Source: Streptomyces griseiscabiei (lineage in GTDB: Bacteria; Actinomycetota; Actinomycetes; Streptomycetales; Streptomycetaceae). Taken from it: a DNA stretch of 64,000 bases. Every line of letters begins with the position of its first letter. The stretch's first letter is position 1. The notes under the pieces are model-generated. The model was not told the origin of the DNA and made no database searches. It saw only the letters and a list, made by a program, of their open reading frames with translations. This document shows positions 25,661-33,799 of the stretch, one piece after another. The DNA lies in the NCBI RefSeq assembly GCF_020010925.1, contig NZ_JAGJBZ010000001.1, positions 992,001 through 1,056,000 of the forward strand, read 5' to 3'. The position numbers and the translations under genes are program-made.

Positions 25661-26656
25661 ATGATCGGAACCGTGTTCCAGAGCGACGACGTGCCCGTGG
25701 AGCACCGGTTCGACTTCTGGCGGGACTTGACGCACCAGGCGATCGCGCCCAGCGAGATGCACAGCGAGTTCGCCGGCGACTTCTGGGCGCGGCAGCGGCT
25801 GCTGGCGCTGGGCCCGGTGCTGGTATGGCCGACCGCGCATCTGCCGACGGGGTTCCGGCGTACCGAGAGGCTGGTGCGGCAGTCCGACCCGGAGATGTAC
25901 CACCTGTCGCTGGTGCTCGGGGGCGGGCTGGGGTTCGAGCATGTGGGGCGGGCCGAGGTGTACGGCCCGAGCGATCTGTGGCTGAGCGACACGTCACGGC
26001 CGTACGACGTGTGCCCGCCGGACGGTCTGGGGCGTCAGGTGATCACCGGGGTCGGCGTGGACTTCCCGAAGGCGCTGCTGCCGCTGCCGCCCGCCCGGAT
26101 CGGGCAGTTGCTGGGGCGGCGGCTGTCGGGGCGGGAGGGGGTGGGGGCGCTGCTGACGGGGTTCCTCACGGGCCTGGAGCAGCAGGCCGACACCCTTCAG
26201 CCGTCCGACGCGCCCCGGTTGGGCACCGTACTGATCGACCTGCTGGCCGCGTGGTTCGCGCAGGTGCTGGAGGCGGAGGACGCGCTGCCGCCGGAGACGC
26301 GGGAGCGGGCGCTGACGACGCGGATACGGGCGTTCGTCCGGCAGAACCTGCACGACCCGGAGCTGACACCGCCGGTGATAGCGGCGGCGCACCACATCTC
26401 GCTGAGCTATCTGCACCGGCTGTTCCAGGAGGACACCCCGGGCGAGACGGTCGCGGCCTGGATCCGGGCCCAGCGTCTCGCCGGCGCCCGCCGCGACCTG
26501 GCGGACCCCGGCCTCTCCACCACCCCCATCCACACCATCGCCGCCCGCTGGGGCCTGGTCCGCGCGTCCGACTTCACGCGGGCGTTCCGGGGGGCGTACG
26601 GGGTGTCTCCGACGGAGTACCGGGAGCGGGCCGGGGCCGTGGGGGAGGCGGGGTAG
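25661..26656 (+). CDS. AraC-family regulator
   Basis: 331 residues. N-terminal AraC-type ligand/dimerisation domain (about 10-190; WPTAHLPTGFRRTERLVRQS) and C-terminal double helix-turn-helix (ISLSYLHRLFQEDTPGETVA, then DFTRAFRGAYGVSPTEYRE). It begins 7 bp after the DUF397 gene and could be co-transcribed with it. Target genes not identifiable. Confidence 0.9.
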   Translation: MIGTVFQSDDVPVEHRFDFWRDLTHQAIAPSEMHSEFAGDFWARQRLLALGPVLVWPTAHLPTGFRRTERLVRQSDPEMYHLSLVLGGGLGFEHVGRAEVYGPSDLWLSDTSRPYDVCPPDGLGRQVITGVGVDFPKALLPLPPARIGQLLGRRLSGREGVGALLTGFLTGLEQQADTLQPSDAPRLGTVLIDLLAAWFAQVLEAEDALPPETRERALTTRIRAFVRQNLHDPELTPPVIAAAHHISLSYLHRLFQEDTPGETVAAWIRAQRLAGARRDLADPGLSTTPIHTIAARWGLVRASDFTRAFRGAYGVSPTEYRERAGAVGEAG

Positions 26657-26706
26657 AAGTGGTCGGTCTTGCGGATCGGCACCGCTGCGGACTCCCGCGC
26701 TACGCG

Positions 26707-26738
26707 ACAAAACACTCTAATAGAAGTTTTGTTAGATT
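26707..26738 (+). promoter_or_regulatory. leaderless promoter and operator of the first toxin-antitoxin module
   Basis: ACAAAAC (26707-26713) and GTTTTGT (26726-26732) form a perfect 7-bp inverted repeat in an AT-rich island. A TAGATT -10 box (26733-26738) ends six bases before the GTG start at 26745, so the transcript probably starts at the start codon. The antitoxin likely binds the repeat. Confidence 0.6.
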
Positions 26739-26744
26739 GAGCGG

Positions 26745-27020
26745 GTGAATGAACCTGCCTACGGGCCCGGCGAGGGTCCGACCAAGTCCGTCTCGGTTTC
26801 CGTGCACGAGGGCACCATCGCGGCCGTCCGTTCACGCGTCGGCAAGCGCGGCATCTCCGCCTATGTGGAGGCCGCTGTGCGACGGCAGATCGAGCGGGAC
26901 CAGCTCGACGAACTCATCGCCGCGAACGAGGAGCTGCACGGCCCCCTCACCCAGGAGGAGATCGACGCGGCCGAGCATGAGATGTTCGGCGACAACCAGG
27001 ATGGCCGGGCGGTGGCGTGA
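26745..27020 (+). CDS. antitoxin-like protein (module 1)
   Basis: 91 residues. The N-terminal part (SVSVSVHEGTIAAVRSRVGKRGISAYVEAAVRRQIER) has the strand-helix-helix pattern of ribbon-helix-helix antitoxins. An acidic C-terminal tail (ELHGPLTQEEIDAAEHEMFG) is suited to wrapping a toxin. Start is GTG 26745; no Shine-Dalgarno is present, consistent with leaderless expression. Its stop overlaps the toxin start by GTGA. Confidence 0.75.
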   Translation: MNEPAYGPGEGPTKSVSVSVHEGTIAAVRSRVGKRGISAYVEAAVRRQIERDQLDELIAANEELHGPLTQEEIDAAEHEMFGDNQDGRAVA

Positions 27021-27412
27021 GCGGCACCTGGGTTCTCGACAGTGAGGCTCTGTGCCTGTACCTGCGTGGCGACCGCGCAATGACCGCGAGGCTCGCCGTC
27101 GCAAGCAAACGGGACGTCAGGGTGATCACCAGCGCGGCCACGGTCGTGAAGGCCGACCCCCAGGGGGCGCACACCGCCCGCCTCGCCTGGGCCCTCTCCC
27201 GCCTTGTGGTGGAGCCGGTCACCAAGGACACCGCCAAAGAGGCTGTCGCCCACATGAAGGACAGCGGCAGGACCGGCGGGCACAAGTACGCCCTGGACGC
27301 GATCGTCGCCGCCACCGCCCGCGCGGCGCAGCCGCCGGTGACCGTCCTCACCTCCGACCTCGACGACCTCAAGCCGCTCTGCGGCAAGCAGGTCGAGGTC
27401 AGGCAGGTCTGA
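27017..27412 (+). CDS. PIN-domain toxin-like protein (module 1)
   Basis: 131 residues, VapC-like ribonuclease fold. VLDSEALCLYL gives the first catalytic Asp (residue 8), and LDAIVAATA plus LTSDLDDL give the later acidic residues. The usual second acidic position (SAxTLAEV in relatives) reads SAATVVKAD, so the active site may be altered. Translationally coupled to the antitoxin by GTGA. RNase toxicity is inferred from family only. Confidence 0.72.
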   Translation: MSGTWVLDSEALCLYLRGDRAMTARLAVASKRDVRVITSAATVVKADPQGAHTARLAWALSRLVVEPVTKDTAKEAVAHMKDSGRTGGHKYALDAIVAATARAAQPPVTVLTSDLDDLKPLCGKQVEVRQV

Positions 27413-27466
27413 CCCGAGGGCCGGGCCGGGACCGCCCACGCACGAGACGCGGCCCCGCCCCGCCGG

Positions 27467-27859
27467 TCAGCGTCTCAGGTCCATGACCCCGATTCCGAGT
27501 CCCTCGTACACACCTGGTTCCACCGTGGCGATCAACGCCCCTGCCGGAAGGGTCTGGTTGGGCCTCGCGGCGTGGACGGCGGCCGAGGCGTCCTGGGCGA
27601 CACCCGCTCGCCCGAGCTCGGCAACCGTCAGGGCCATGGCGTAGTCGTCGTCGATCATGGACAGTACGTCCACCAGGACACCCACATGGTCGACCATGCC
27701 CGCACGACGGCGCTCGGCCTCCAGCAGACACAGGACAGGCACCCACAGTCGGACGTCGTCGCTCGCCGCCGCGGCGTGGATGAGGCCGGAGACCTGCTTG
27801 TCGCCTCCCAGCGCCACGAGGGTGGGTGCGTCGAGAACATAGTGCTCGGTCTGGCTCAC
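27467..27859 (-). CDS. PIN-domain toxin-like protein (module 2)
   Basis: 130 residues. YVLDAPTLVALGG carries the first Asp and VPVLCLLEAERRR the Glu; a later Asp is in AQDASAAVHAA. The final acidic position of PIN domains is not obvious (ALIATVEPGVY). It ends 54 bp from the end of the module 1 toxin, tail to tail, and its start overlaps the antitoxin stop by ATGA or a near equivalent 4-nt overlap. Confidence 0.72.
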   Translation of the reverse strand: MSQTEHYVLDAPTLVALGGDKQVSGLIHAAAASDDVRLWVPVLCLLEAERRRAGMVDHVGVLVDVLSMIDDDYAMALTVAELGRAGVAQDASAAVHAARPNQTLPAGALIATVEPGVYEGLGIGVMDLRR

Positions 27860-28137
27860 GGGGACGGCTCCACCTGCGCGAGGGCGGCCCTGTGGGCAGC
27901 CGTGGCCTCCCGCATCTTGCGCCGCATCTCCGCCGACTCCTCCTCGGACACCTCGTGCCCGAAGCGTTCGGCGAGCACGGCCCGCGTGCGATCGGCGCGT
28001 TCCTTGATCTGCTCGGGTGTCAGTGTCTGAGCAGCTATGTCCTGCATGAGAGCACGAAGGCTCGTCCCCCGGGCCTCGGCCACGGCGGCGAGCTGGTCAC
28101 GGACTTCGGCGGGCACACGGATCATGACGTCGGACAT
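27856..28137 (-). CDS. antitoxin-like protein (module 2)
   Basis: 93 residues. SDVMIRVPAEVRDQLAAVAE is a ribbon-helix-helix DNA-binding start. A charged C-terminal helix follows (SEEESAEMRRKMREATAAHR). It heads the minus-strand toxin-antitoxin pair and has no Shine-Dalgarno; the -10 box abuts the ATG. Confidence 0.78.
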   Translation of the reverse strand: MSDVMIRVPAEVRDQLAAVAEARGTSLRALMQDIAAQTLTPEQIKERADRTRAVLAERFGHEVSEEESAEMRRKMREATAAHRAALAQVEPSP

Positions 28138-28143
28138 GAGTCA

Positions 28144-28161
28144 AGTATACGCGACGTATAC
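28144..28161 (-). promoter_or_regulatory. leaderless promoter and operator of the second toxin-antitoxin module
   Basis: GTATACG-CGA-CGTATAC (28145-28161) is a perfect 7-bp inverted repeat. On the minus strand the arm nearest the gene forms TATACT (28149-28144), six bases before ATG 28137, so the mRNA is probably leaderless. A weak -35 (CTGAAG) lies 17 bp upstream. Antitoxin binding here would block RNA polymerase. Confidence 0.65.
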
Positions 28162-28220
28162 GCCCACTTCAGTTGGCGGCGAGCCGGGTGCCGACCTGAC
28201 ACCCGGCCCGCCGCCCGGGG

Positions 28221-29072
28221 TCACGCCGCGTGCTCCACGAACCGCCGGGCCGTCTGTGCGAGCAGCTCGCGCCCGTCGCCCGCCCACAGCTCGTCGTTGA
28301 ACAGTTCCACCTCAATGGGGCCGGTGTAGCCGGCCGCCTCGACGTAGGACTTCCACTCGCGCATGTCGATCGCGCCGTCGCCGATCTGGCCCCGGCCGGT
28401 CAGGACGCCCTGGGGCAACGGGGTGATCCAGTCGGCGAGTTGGAAGGTGTGGATGCGGCCGGAGGCACCCGCGCGGGCGATCGCCGCCGGGGCCGTGTCG
28501 TCCCACCAGATGTGGTAGGTGTCCACGGTGACGCCCACCTGGTCCGCCGGGAAGCGTTCCGCGATGTCGAGCGCCTGGGAGAGCGTCGAGACCACACAGC
28601 GGTCCGAGGCGAACATGGGGTGGAGGGGCTCGATGGCCAGGCGGACGCCGTTCGCCGCCGCGTACGGGCCCAGTTCGGCCAGCGCGTCCGCGATGCGCTC
28701 ACGGGCGGCGTACAGGTCCTTCGAGCCCTGCGGCAGGCCGCCGGAGACCAGGACCAGTGTGTCCGTGCCGAGCGTCGCCGCCTCGTCGATCGCCTTGCGG
28801 TTGTCGGCCAGTGCCGCCGCCCGCTCGGCCGGGTCGATCGCCGTGAAGAAGCCGCCCCGGCAGAGGGTGGTGACCGCGAGGCCCGCGTCGCGGACCGCCT
28901 TGGCCGTGGCCTCCAGGCCGTGCGCCGCGACCGGCTCGCGCCACAGGCCCACGCCCGTGATGCCCAACTCCACGCAGCCGTCGATCAGTTCGGGGATCGA
29001 CAGCTGCTTGACCGTCATCTGGTTGATGGAGAAACGCTCAAGTCCCGCGGGAGCGGTGTCCGTCGTGCTCAC
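28221..29072 (-). CDS. sugar phosphate isomerase/epimerase (TIM barrel)
   Basis: 283 residues from GTG 29072, which overlaps the upstream stop by GTGA. AP-endonuclease-2/xylose-isomerase-like barrel: FSINQMTVKQLSIPELIDGC, later VRLAIEPLHP, VGVTVDTYHIWWD and IEVELFND supply typical metal-binding Glu, Asp and His positions. Last gene of the LacI-regulated operon; probably isomerises or dehydrates the product of the upstream oxidoreductase. Exact sugar unknown. Confidence 0.87.
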   Translation of the reverse strand: MSTTDTAPAGLERFSINQMTVKQLSIPELIDGCVELGITGVGLWREPVAAHGLEATAKAVRDAGLAVTTLCRGGFFTAIDPAERAAALADNRKAIDEAATLGTDTLVLVSGGLPQGSKDLYAARERIADALAELGPYAAANGVRLAIEPLHPMFASDRCVVSTLSQALDIAERFPADQVGVTVDTYHIWWDDTAPAAIARAGASGRIHTFQLADWITPLPQGVLTGRGQIGDGAIDMREWKSYVEAAGYTGPIEVELFNDELWAGDGRELLAQTARRFVEHAA

Positions 29073-30238
29073 TGGGCCACCCCGTACAGCGAGAGCAGGT
29101 TCTTCATCCGGGTCTCCGCCAGCGCCGGGTCCGGGAACAGGCCCAGGCCGTCGGCGAGTTCGTAGGCGCGGGCGAAGTGCGGGAGGGAGCGGGCCGACTG
29201 GAGGCCGCCGACCATCGTGAAGTGCGACTGGTGTCCGGCCAGCCACGCCAGGAAGACGACACCCGTCTTGTAGAAGCGGGTGGGCGTCTGGAAGAGGTGG
29301 CGGGAGAGTTCGACGGTCGGGTCCAGGAGGGCACGGAAGCCCTTCACGTCACCCGTGTCCAGGACGCGGACCGCCTCCGCCGCCAGGGGGCCCAGCGGGT
29401 CGAAGATGCCGAGGAGGGCGTGGCTGAAGCCCTTCTCGTCGCCCGCGATCAGCTCGGGGTAGTTGAAGTCGTCGCCCGTGTAGCAGCGCACGCCCTGCGG
29501 GAGGCGGCGGCGGATGTCGATCTCGCGCTGGGCGTCCAGCAGGGAGACCTTGATGCCGTCGACCTTGTCGGGGTGGGCGGCGATCACGGCGAGGAAGGTC
29601 TCGGTGGCCGCGTCGAGGTCCGAGGAGCCCCAGTAGCCGTCGAGGGCCGGGTCGAACATCGGGCCGAGCCAGTGCAGGACGACCGGTTCGGCGGCCTGGC
29701 GGAGCAGGTGGCCGTAGATCTCCAGGTAGTCCTCGGGGCCCTGGGCCGCCGCCGCCAGCGCGCGCGAGGCCATCAGGATCGCCTGGGCGCCCGACTCCTC
29801 GACGAGCGCCAGCTGCTCCTCGTACGCCTTGCGGATCTCCGCGAGGGAGGCCGACGCCGGGTCGGTGAGCTGGTCGGTGCCGACGCCGCAGGCGATGAGG
29901 CCGCCGACCGACTTCGCCTCGGCCGCGCTGCGGCGGATCAGCTCCGCCGCGCCCGCCCAGTCGAGACCCATGCCGCGCTGCGCGGTGTCCATCGCCTCGG
30001 CGACACCCAGGCCGTGCGACCACAGGTGGCGGCGGAAGGCGAGGGTGGCGTCCCAGTCGACGGCCGCCGGGGAGTCCGGGGAGACGTCCGCGAAGGGGTC
30101 CGCGACGACATGCGCCGCCGAGAAGACCGTACGGGAGGTGAGGGCGGTGCCCGCCGACACGGCCAGGGGCTCGGTGCGCGGGGTGTAGGCCCGCAACCGC
30201 CCCCCTGCGTCAGGGAGTTGAATGATCCCGTTCGTCAC
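29069..30238 (-). CDS. dihydrodipicolinate synthase-like protein (DUF993)
   Basis: 389 residues from GTG 30238, overlapping the upstream gene by 4 nt. Aldolase-like TIM barrel. DKVDGIKVSLLD contains the probable Schiff-base lysine and GVRCYTGDDFNYPELI follows. This family sits with Gfo/Idh/MocA oxidoreductases and sugar isomerases in actinobacteria, as here. It likely cleaves or condenses a keto-sugar acid; substrate unknown. Confidence 0.85.
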   Translation of the reverse strand: MTNGIIQLPDAGGRLRAYTPRTEPLAVSAGTALTSRTVFSAAHVVADPFADVSPDSPAAVDWDATLAFRRHLWSHGLGVAEAMDTAQRGMGLDWAGAAELIRRSAAEAKSVGGLIACGVGTDQLTDPASASLAEIRKAYEEQLALVEESGAQAILMASRALAAAAQGPEDYLEIYGHLLRQAAEPVVLHWLGPMFDPALDGYWGSSDLDAATETFLAVIAAHPDKVDGIKVSLLDAQREIDIRRRLPQGVRCYTGDDFNYPELIAGDEKGFSHALLGIFDPLGPLAAEAVRVLDTGDVKGFRALLDPTVELSRHLFQTPTRFYKTGVVFLAWLAGHQSHFTMVGGLQSARSLPHFARAYELADGLGLFPDPALAETRMKNLLSLYGVAQ

Positions 30239-31392
30239 AGCTGGATCTCCGGAACGTCGAGACGGACACCCTCGGCCGACGACTTCAGGCCCAGTTCGGC
30301 GAGCTGGACGCCGCGCGCGCCGGCCAGCAGGTCCCAGTGGTAGGGCGCGTCGGCGTAGACGTGCTTGAAGAACAGCTCCCACTGCGCCTTGAAGCCGTTG
30401 TCGAACTCGGCGTTGTCCGGCACCTCCTGCCACTGGTCGCGGAAGGAGTAGGTGGCGGGGATGTCGGGGTTCCACACCGGCTTGGGGGTGGCGGAGCGGT
30501 GCTGGACGCGGCAGTTGCGCAGACCGGCGACCGCCGAGCCCTCGGTGCCGTCGACCTGGAACTCGACCAGTTCGTCGCGGTTGACGCGGACGGTCCAGGA
30601 GGAGTTGATCTGGGCGATGGCGCCGCCGTCCAGCTCGAAGACGCCGTACGCGGCGTCGTCGGCGGTGGCGTCGTAGGGCTTGTCCTGCTCGTCCCAGCGC
30701 TGCGGGATGTGCGTGGCGGTGAGCGCCTGGACGGACTTCACGCGGCCGAACAGCTCGTGCAGCACGTACTCCCAGTGCGGGAACATGTCGACAACGATGC
30801 CACCGCCGTCCTCAGCGCGGTAGTTCCAGGACGGGCGCTGGGCCTCCTGCCAGTCGCCCTCGAAGACCCAGTAGCCGAACTCGCCCCGGATGGAGAGGAT
30901 GCGGCCGAAGAAGCCGCCGTCGATGAGGCGCTTGAGCTTCAGCAGACCCGGGAGGAACAGCTTGTCCTGGACGACGCCGTGCTTGATGCCGGCGGCGTTC
31001 GCGAGACGGGCCAGCTCCAGGGCGCCGTCGAGGCCCGTCGCGGTCGGCTTCTCGGTGTAGATGTGCTTGCCCGCCGCGATCGCCTTCTTGATCGCCTCCT
31101 CGCGGGCCGAGGTGACCTGGGCGTCGAAGTAGATCTCGACGGTCGGGTCCGCGAGGACCGCGTCGACGTCGGTGGAGACGTTCGCCGGGTCCAGTCCGTG
31201 CTGCTCGGCGAGGGCCTTCAGCGCGTGCTCGCGGCGGCCGACGAGGATCGGCTCCGGCCACAGCACGGTGCCGTCACCGAGGTCGAGACCGCCCTGCTCG
31301 CGGATGGCGAGGATCGAGCGGACCAGGTGCTGGCGGTAGCCCATGCGCCCGGTCACGCCGTTCATGGCGATCCGTACGGTTCTGCGCGTCAC
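30235..31392 (-). CDS. Gfo/Idh/MocA-family oxidoreductase
   Basis: 385 residues from GTG 31392 with GGAACGG upstream. N-terminal Rossmann fold (RIAMNGVTGRMGYRQHLVR in place of the common GxGxxG), then EKPTATGLDGALELAR, the conserved EKP motif, and KHGVVQDKLFLPGLLKLKRL. NAD(P)-dependent oxidation of a sugar or cyclitol is expected. First gene of the operon, 273 bp from the divergent LacI gene. Confidence 0.9.
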   Translation of the reverse strand: MTRRTVRIAMNGVTGRMGYRQHLVRSILAIREQGGLDLGDGTVLWPEPILVGRREHALKALAEQHGLDPANVSTDVDAVLADPTVEIYFDAQVTSAREEAIKKAIAAGKHIYTEKPTATGLDGALELARLANAAGIKHGVVQDKLFLPGLLKLKRLIDGGFFGRILSIRGEFGYWVFEGDWQEAQRPSWNYRAEDGGGIVVDMFPHWEYVLHELFGRVKSVQALTATHIPQRWDEQDKPYDATADDAAYGVFELDGGAIAQINSSWTVRVNRDELVEFQVDGTEGSAVAGLRNCRVQHRSATPKPVWNPDIPATYSFRDQWQEVPDNAEFDNGFKAQWELFFKHVYADAPYHWDLLAGARGVQLAELGLKSSAEGVRLDVPEIQL

Positions 31393-31485
31393 GGCCGTTC
31401 CTTTCGTTGGTATGCGTTCGGGGTGCGTTCGTTTTTCGCGTACGCGTCCGGCGCCGCGTACGCCCGACGAAAGGTGAGCGTCCCA

Positions 31486-31498
31486 GCAAGCGCTTTCT
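31486..31498. promoter_or_regulatory. LacI/GalR-type operator
   Basis: GCAAGCGCTTTCT contains the palindrome AAGCGCTT (31488-31495), the central CG-step pattern of LacI-family operators. It lies between the divergent LacI gene and the oxidoreductase operon, 96 bp before the operon start, so it is the likely binding site of the adjacent regulator. Confidence 0.75.
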
Positions 31499-31664
31499 AT
31501 CTGATGAGAAGCTAGCCTCTGAGCAGCGGTCTGGACAAGACCGCGCGGGGGTCGAGTTGTTCGAGGGGGCGAACGGCGAGCTGTTCGAGGGGGCGAACAG
31601 TGGTCGCGGTCGTATGGTTCCCCGACAGCCCGAACGAGACGCGCACCCGGAGGACGAGAAAACG

Positions 31665-32708
31665 ATGACTGTGACCCTGGCGGACGTGGCGGCCCGCGCG
31701 CAGGTGTCGCCCGCGACCGTCTCCCGGGTGCTCAACGGGAACTACCCGGTGGCCGCGTCCACGCGCGAGCGGGTGCTGAAGGCCGTGGACGAGCTGGACT
31801 ACGTCCTCAACGGCCCCGCCAGCGCGCTCGCCGCCGCCACCTCCGACCTCGTCGGCATCCTGGTGAACGACATCGCCGACCCCTTCTTCGGGATCATGGC
31901 CGCGGCCATCCAGTCCGAGATCGGCGGGCCGGGCGGCCGCGCGGGCGGGGAGCGGCTGGGTGTGGTGTGCAACACGGGCGGCTCCCCGGAGCGCGAGCTG
32001 ACGTATCTCACGCTGCTGCAGCGGCAGCGGGCCGCCGCCGTCGTGCTGACCGGTGGGGCCATCGAGGACCCGGCGCATCTGACCGCCGTCGGCAACAAGC
32101 TGCGCAAGCTGGCGGAGGCCGGGACGCGCGTGGTGCTCTGCGGGCGCCCGCCGACGCCGGAGGCCATCGCGATCACCTTCGACAACCGGGGCGGCGGGCA
32201 GCTGCTCACCGAGCATCTGATCGGACTCGGGCACCGGCGGCTCGGCTACATCGCCGGCCCGCAGGAGCGGACGACCACCCGGCACCGGCTGGAGGGCCAT
32301 CGCGCGGCCCTGGCGGCGGCCGGCGTCGAGGACGACCCCCGCTGGACCGTGTACGGCCGCTACGACCGGCTCTCCGGGTACGAGGCCACGCTGGAGCTGC
32401 TGCGCCGGGACCCGTCGCTGACGGCCGTGGTCGCCGCCAACGACACCGTCGCGCTGGGGGCGTGCGCGGCCCTCCGTGACTCCGGGCTGCGGATTCCCGA
32501 CGACGTGTCCGTGGCCGGGTTCGACGACCTGCCCTTCAGCATCGACGCGGTACCCGCGCTGACGACCGTACGGCTGCCGCTGTCCGAGGCGGGGGCCCGG
32601 GCCGGCCGCATCGCGATGGGCCGCGAGGAGCCGCCGCACGGGGGGATCGCCACGGTGCGGGGGGAGTTGATGGTGCGGGGGTCCAGTGGGGGGCCTCGGG
32701 AGGCGTAG
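31665..32708 (+). CDS. LacI-family transcriptional repressor
   Basis: 347 residues from ATG 31665 (CGGAGGACG upstream); earlier in-frame starts would add an unrelated tail. Classic LacI headpiece: VTLADVAARAQVSPATVSRVLNG and hinge-region residues. The periplasmic-binding-like effector domain runs to VAGFDDLPFSIDAVPALTTVRLP. Expected to repress the divergent sugar operon until its inducer binds. Confidence 0.93.
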   Translation: MTVTLADVAARAQVSPATVSRVLNGNYPVAASTRERVLKAVDELDYVLNGPASALAAATSDLVGILVNDIADPFFGIMAAAIQSEIGGPGGRAGGERLGVVCNTGGSPERELTYLTLLQRQRAAAVVLTGGAIEDPAHLTAVGNKLRKLAEAGTRVVLCGRPPTPEAIAITFDNRGGGQLLTEHLIGLGHRRLGYIAGPQERTTTRHRLEGHRAALAAAGVEDDPRWTVYGRYDRLSGYEATLELLRRDPSLTAVVAANDTVALGACAALRDSGLRIPDDVSVAGFDDLPFSIDAVPALTTVRLPLSEAGARAGRIAMGREEPPHGGIATVRGELMVRGSSGGPREA

Positions 32709-32743
32709 GGCGGAGCGGCCGGGGCGCGCGGGGGTCGGTCGGC

Positions 32744-33256
32744 TCAGGGGGTGTCGGGGGTCCGGGGTTCGGGGGTCCGGGCTTCGGTCGGGGCCGGTGC
32801 CGGTCGGGGCCGGGAGCCGCGGAGGCCTTGGGACGCGGTCGCGCCCAGGGTGAGTACGCACAGTGCGATGCCTCCCAGAACGGTCGGGTTCACCCAGGCG
32901 GGGACCAGCTCGGTTCCCGCGCCCTCCTCCGTGACGCACCGCACGCTGACCGGCAGGGTCATCCGGGTCACCACGTACTCTCCGGGGGCGCCGGCGGCGG
33001 CGCACATCTGCTCCGGGTCCAGGATGTAGAAGCCGGTCATCACGCCGTACGCGTACGCGCCGAGCGCCGCCGCCCCGCCGCCGAGCGCGAGCAGCGCGCA
33101 GGAGCCGGCGTCCGGCAGCCCACGCCGCCGCCCGCCCGACCACCGTCTTCGCGCGCGCAGGGTCAGTGCCACGGCCGTGGCGAGGACGACCGGCGGGGTG
33201 GCGAACGGCGCGAGGGTGAGGGTCAGGAAGAGGACGCCGTAGAAGAAGTGCTCCAT
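32744..33256 (-). CDS. small integral membrane protein, unknown
   Basis: 170 residues. Hydrophobic helices at about 5-30, 50-72 and 120-140; two Cys (EQMCAAAG, SVRCVTEE) in the extracytoplasmic loop; a Pro/Arg/Thr-rich tail. No family recognised. Convergent with the LacI gene, 35 bp apart. Confidence 0.6.
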   Translation of the reverse strand: MEHFFYGVLFLTLTLAPFATPPVVLATAVALTLRARRRWSGGRRRGLPDAGSCALLALGGGAAALGAYAYGVMTGFYILDPEQMCAAAGAPGEYVVTRMTLPVSVRCVTEEGAGTELVPAWVNPTVLGGIALCVLTLGATASQGLRGSRPRPAPAPTEARTPEPRTPDTP

Positions 33257-33436
33257 GGTTCAGCGGACTTCGCAGGGGTGTCGGTGGTTCCGGGGGCACC
33301 GGTTCCGGGGGCTGGGGGCGAGGGTCGGGCGGGCTCTGCGGGGTTCTCACCGAGCGTGATCGTTCGGCGCGCGAGGGTCACCGGTCCGCCGTACGTTGGG
33401 CGGGCAAGGCACTTCACCCCCCACCAAGGAGTAACC

Positions 33437-33634
33437 ATGGCCGCCAAGGACAAGGGCAGCATGGACAAGATCAAGGGCAAGGCCAAGGAGATGACCGGCA
33501 AGGTCACCGGCGACCGTGAGCAGCAGGCCGAGGGCAAGATGCAGCAGGCGCGCGGCGAGGCCAAGAAGATGAAGGGCAAGGCGGAGGAGCGCGTCCAGGA
33601 GACGCAGCGGTCGGTGCGGCGCGACGGTATGTGA
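33437..33634 (+). CDS. CsbD-family stress protein
   Basis: 65 residues, very rich in Lys, Glu, Gln and Gly. DKIKGKAKEMTGKVTGDREQ is the diagnostic CsbD repeat start. Soluble and probably intrinsically flexible; relatives are general-stress (sigma-B-like regulon) proteins of unknown mechanism. The ATG has AAGGAG 6 nt upstream and a strong terminator follows 13 bp after the stop. Confidence 0.92.
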   Translation: MAAKDKGSMDKIKGKAKEMTGKVTGDREQQAEGKMQQARGEAKKMKGKAEERVQETQRSVRRDGM

Positions 33635-33646
33635 GGTCGCGCTGCG

Positions 33647-33679
33647 GAAGGGGGCTCCCTGGAGCAGGGAGCCCCCTTC
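33647..33679 (+). terminator. strong terminator after csbD-like gene
   Basis: A perfect 14-bp stem (GAAGGGGGCTCCCT with its complement) closes a 5-nt loop, 13 bp after the stop codon. Confidence 0.85.
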
Positions 33680-33799
33680 GGCGTGAGTGGGGCCCGCCCG
33701 GCGTGGGCGTGGGCGGGGGCCGAGGGGCCGGGGCCTCCCTCCACGTCGGCGCCGTCGATCGCGTCCGCATGAGTCGGGTGGCCGGGGTACCCGGTCGGT

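Noticed and set aside
26656..28161. Genomic island boundaries around the toxin-antitoxin genes
   Set aside because: No integrase, tRNA, or flanking direct repeats were seen, and base composition does not visibly change apart from the two promoters.
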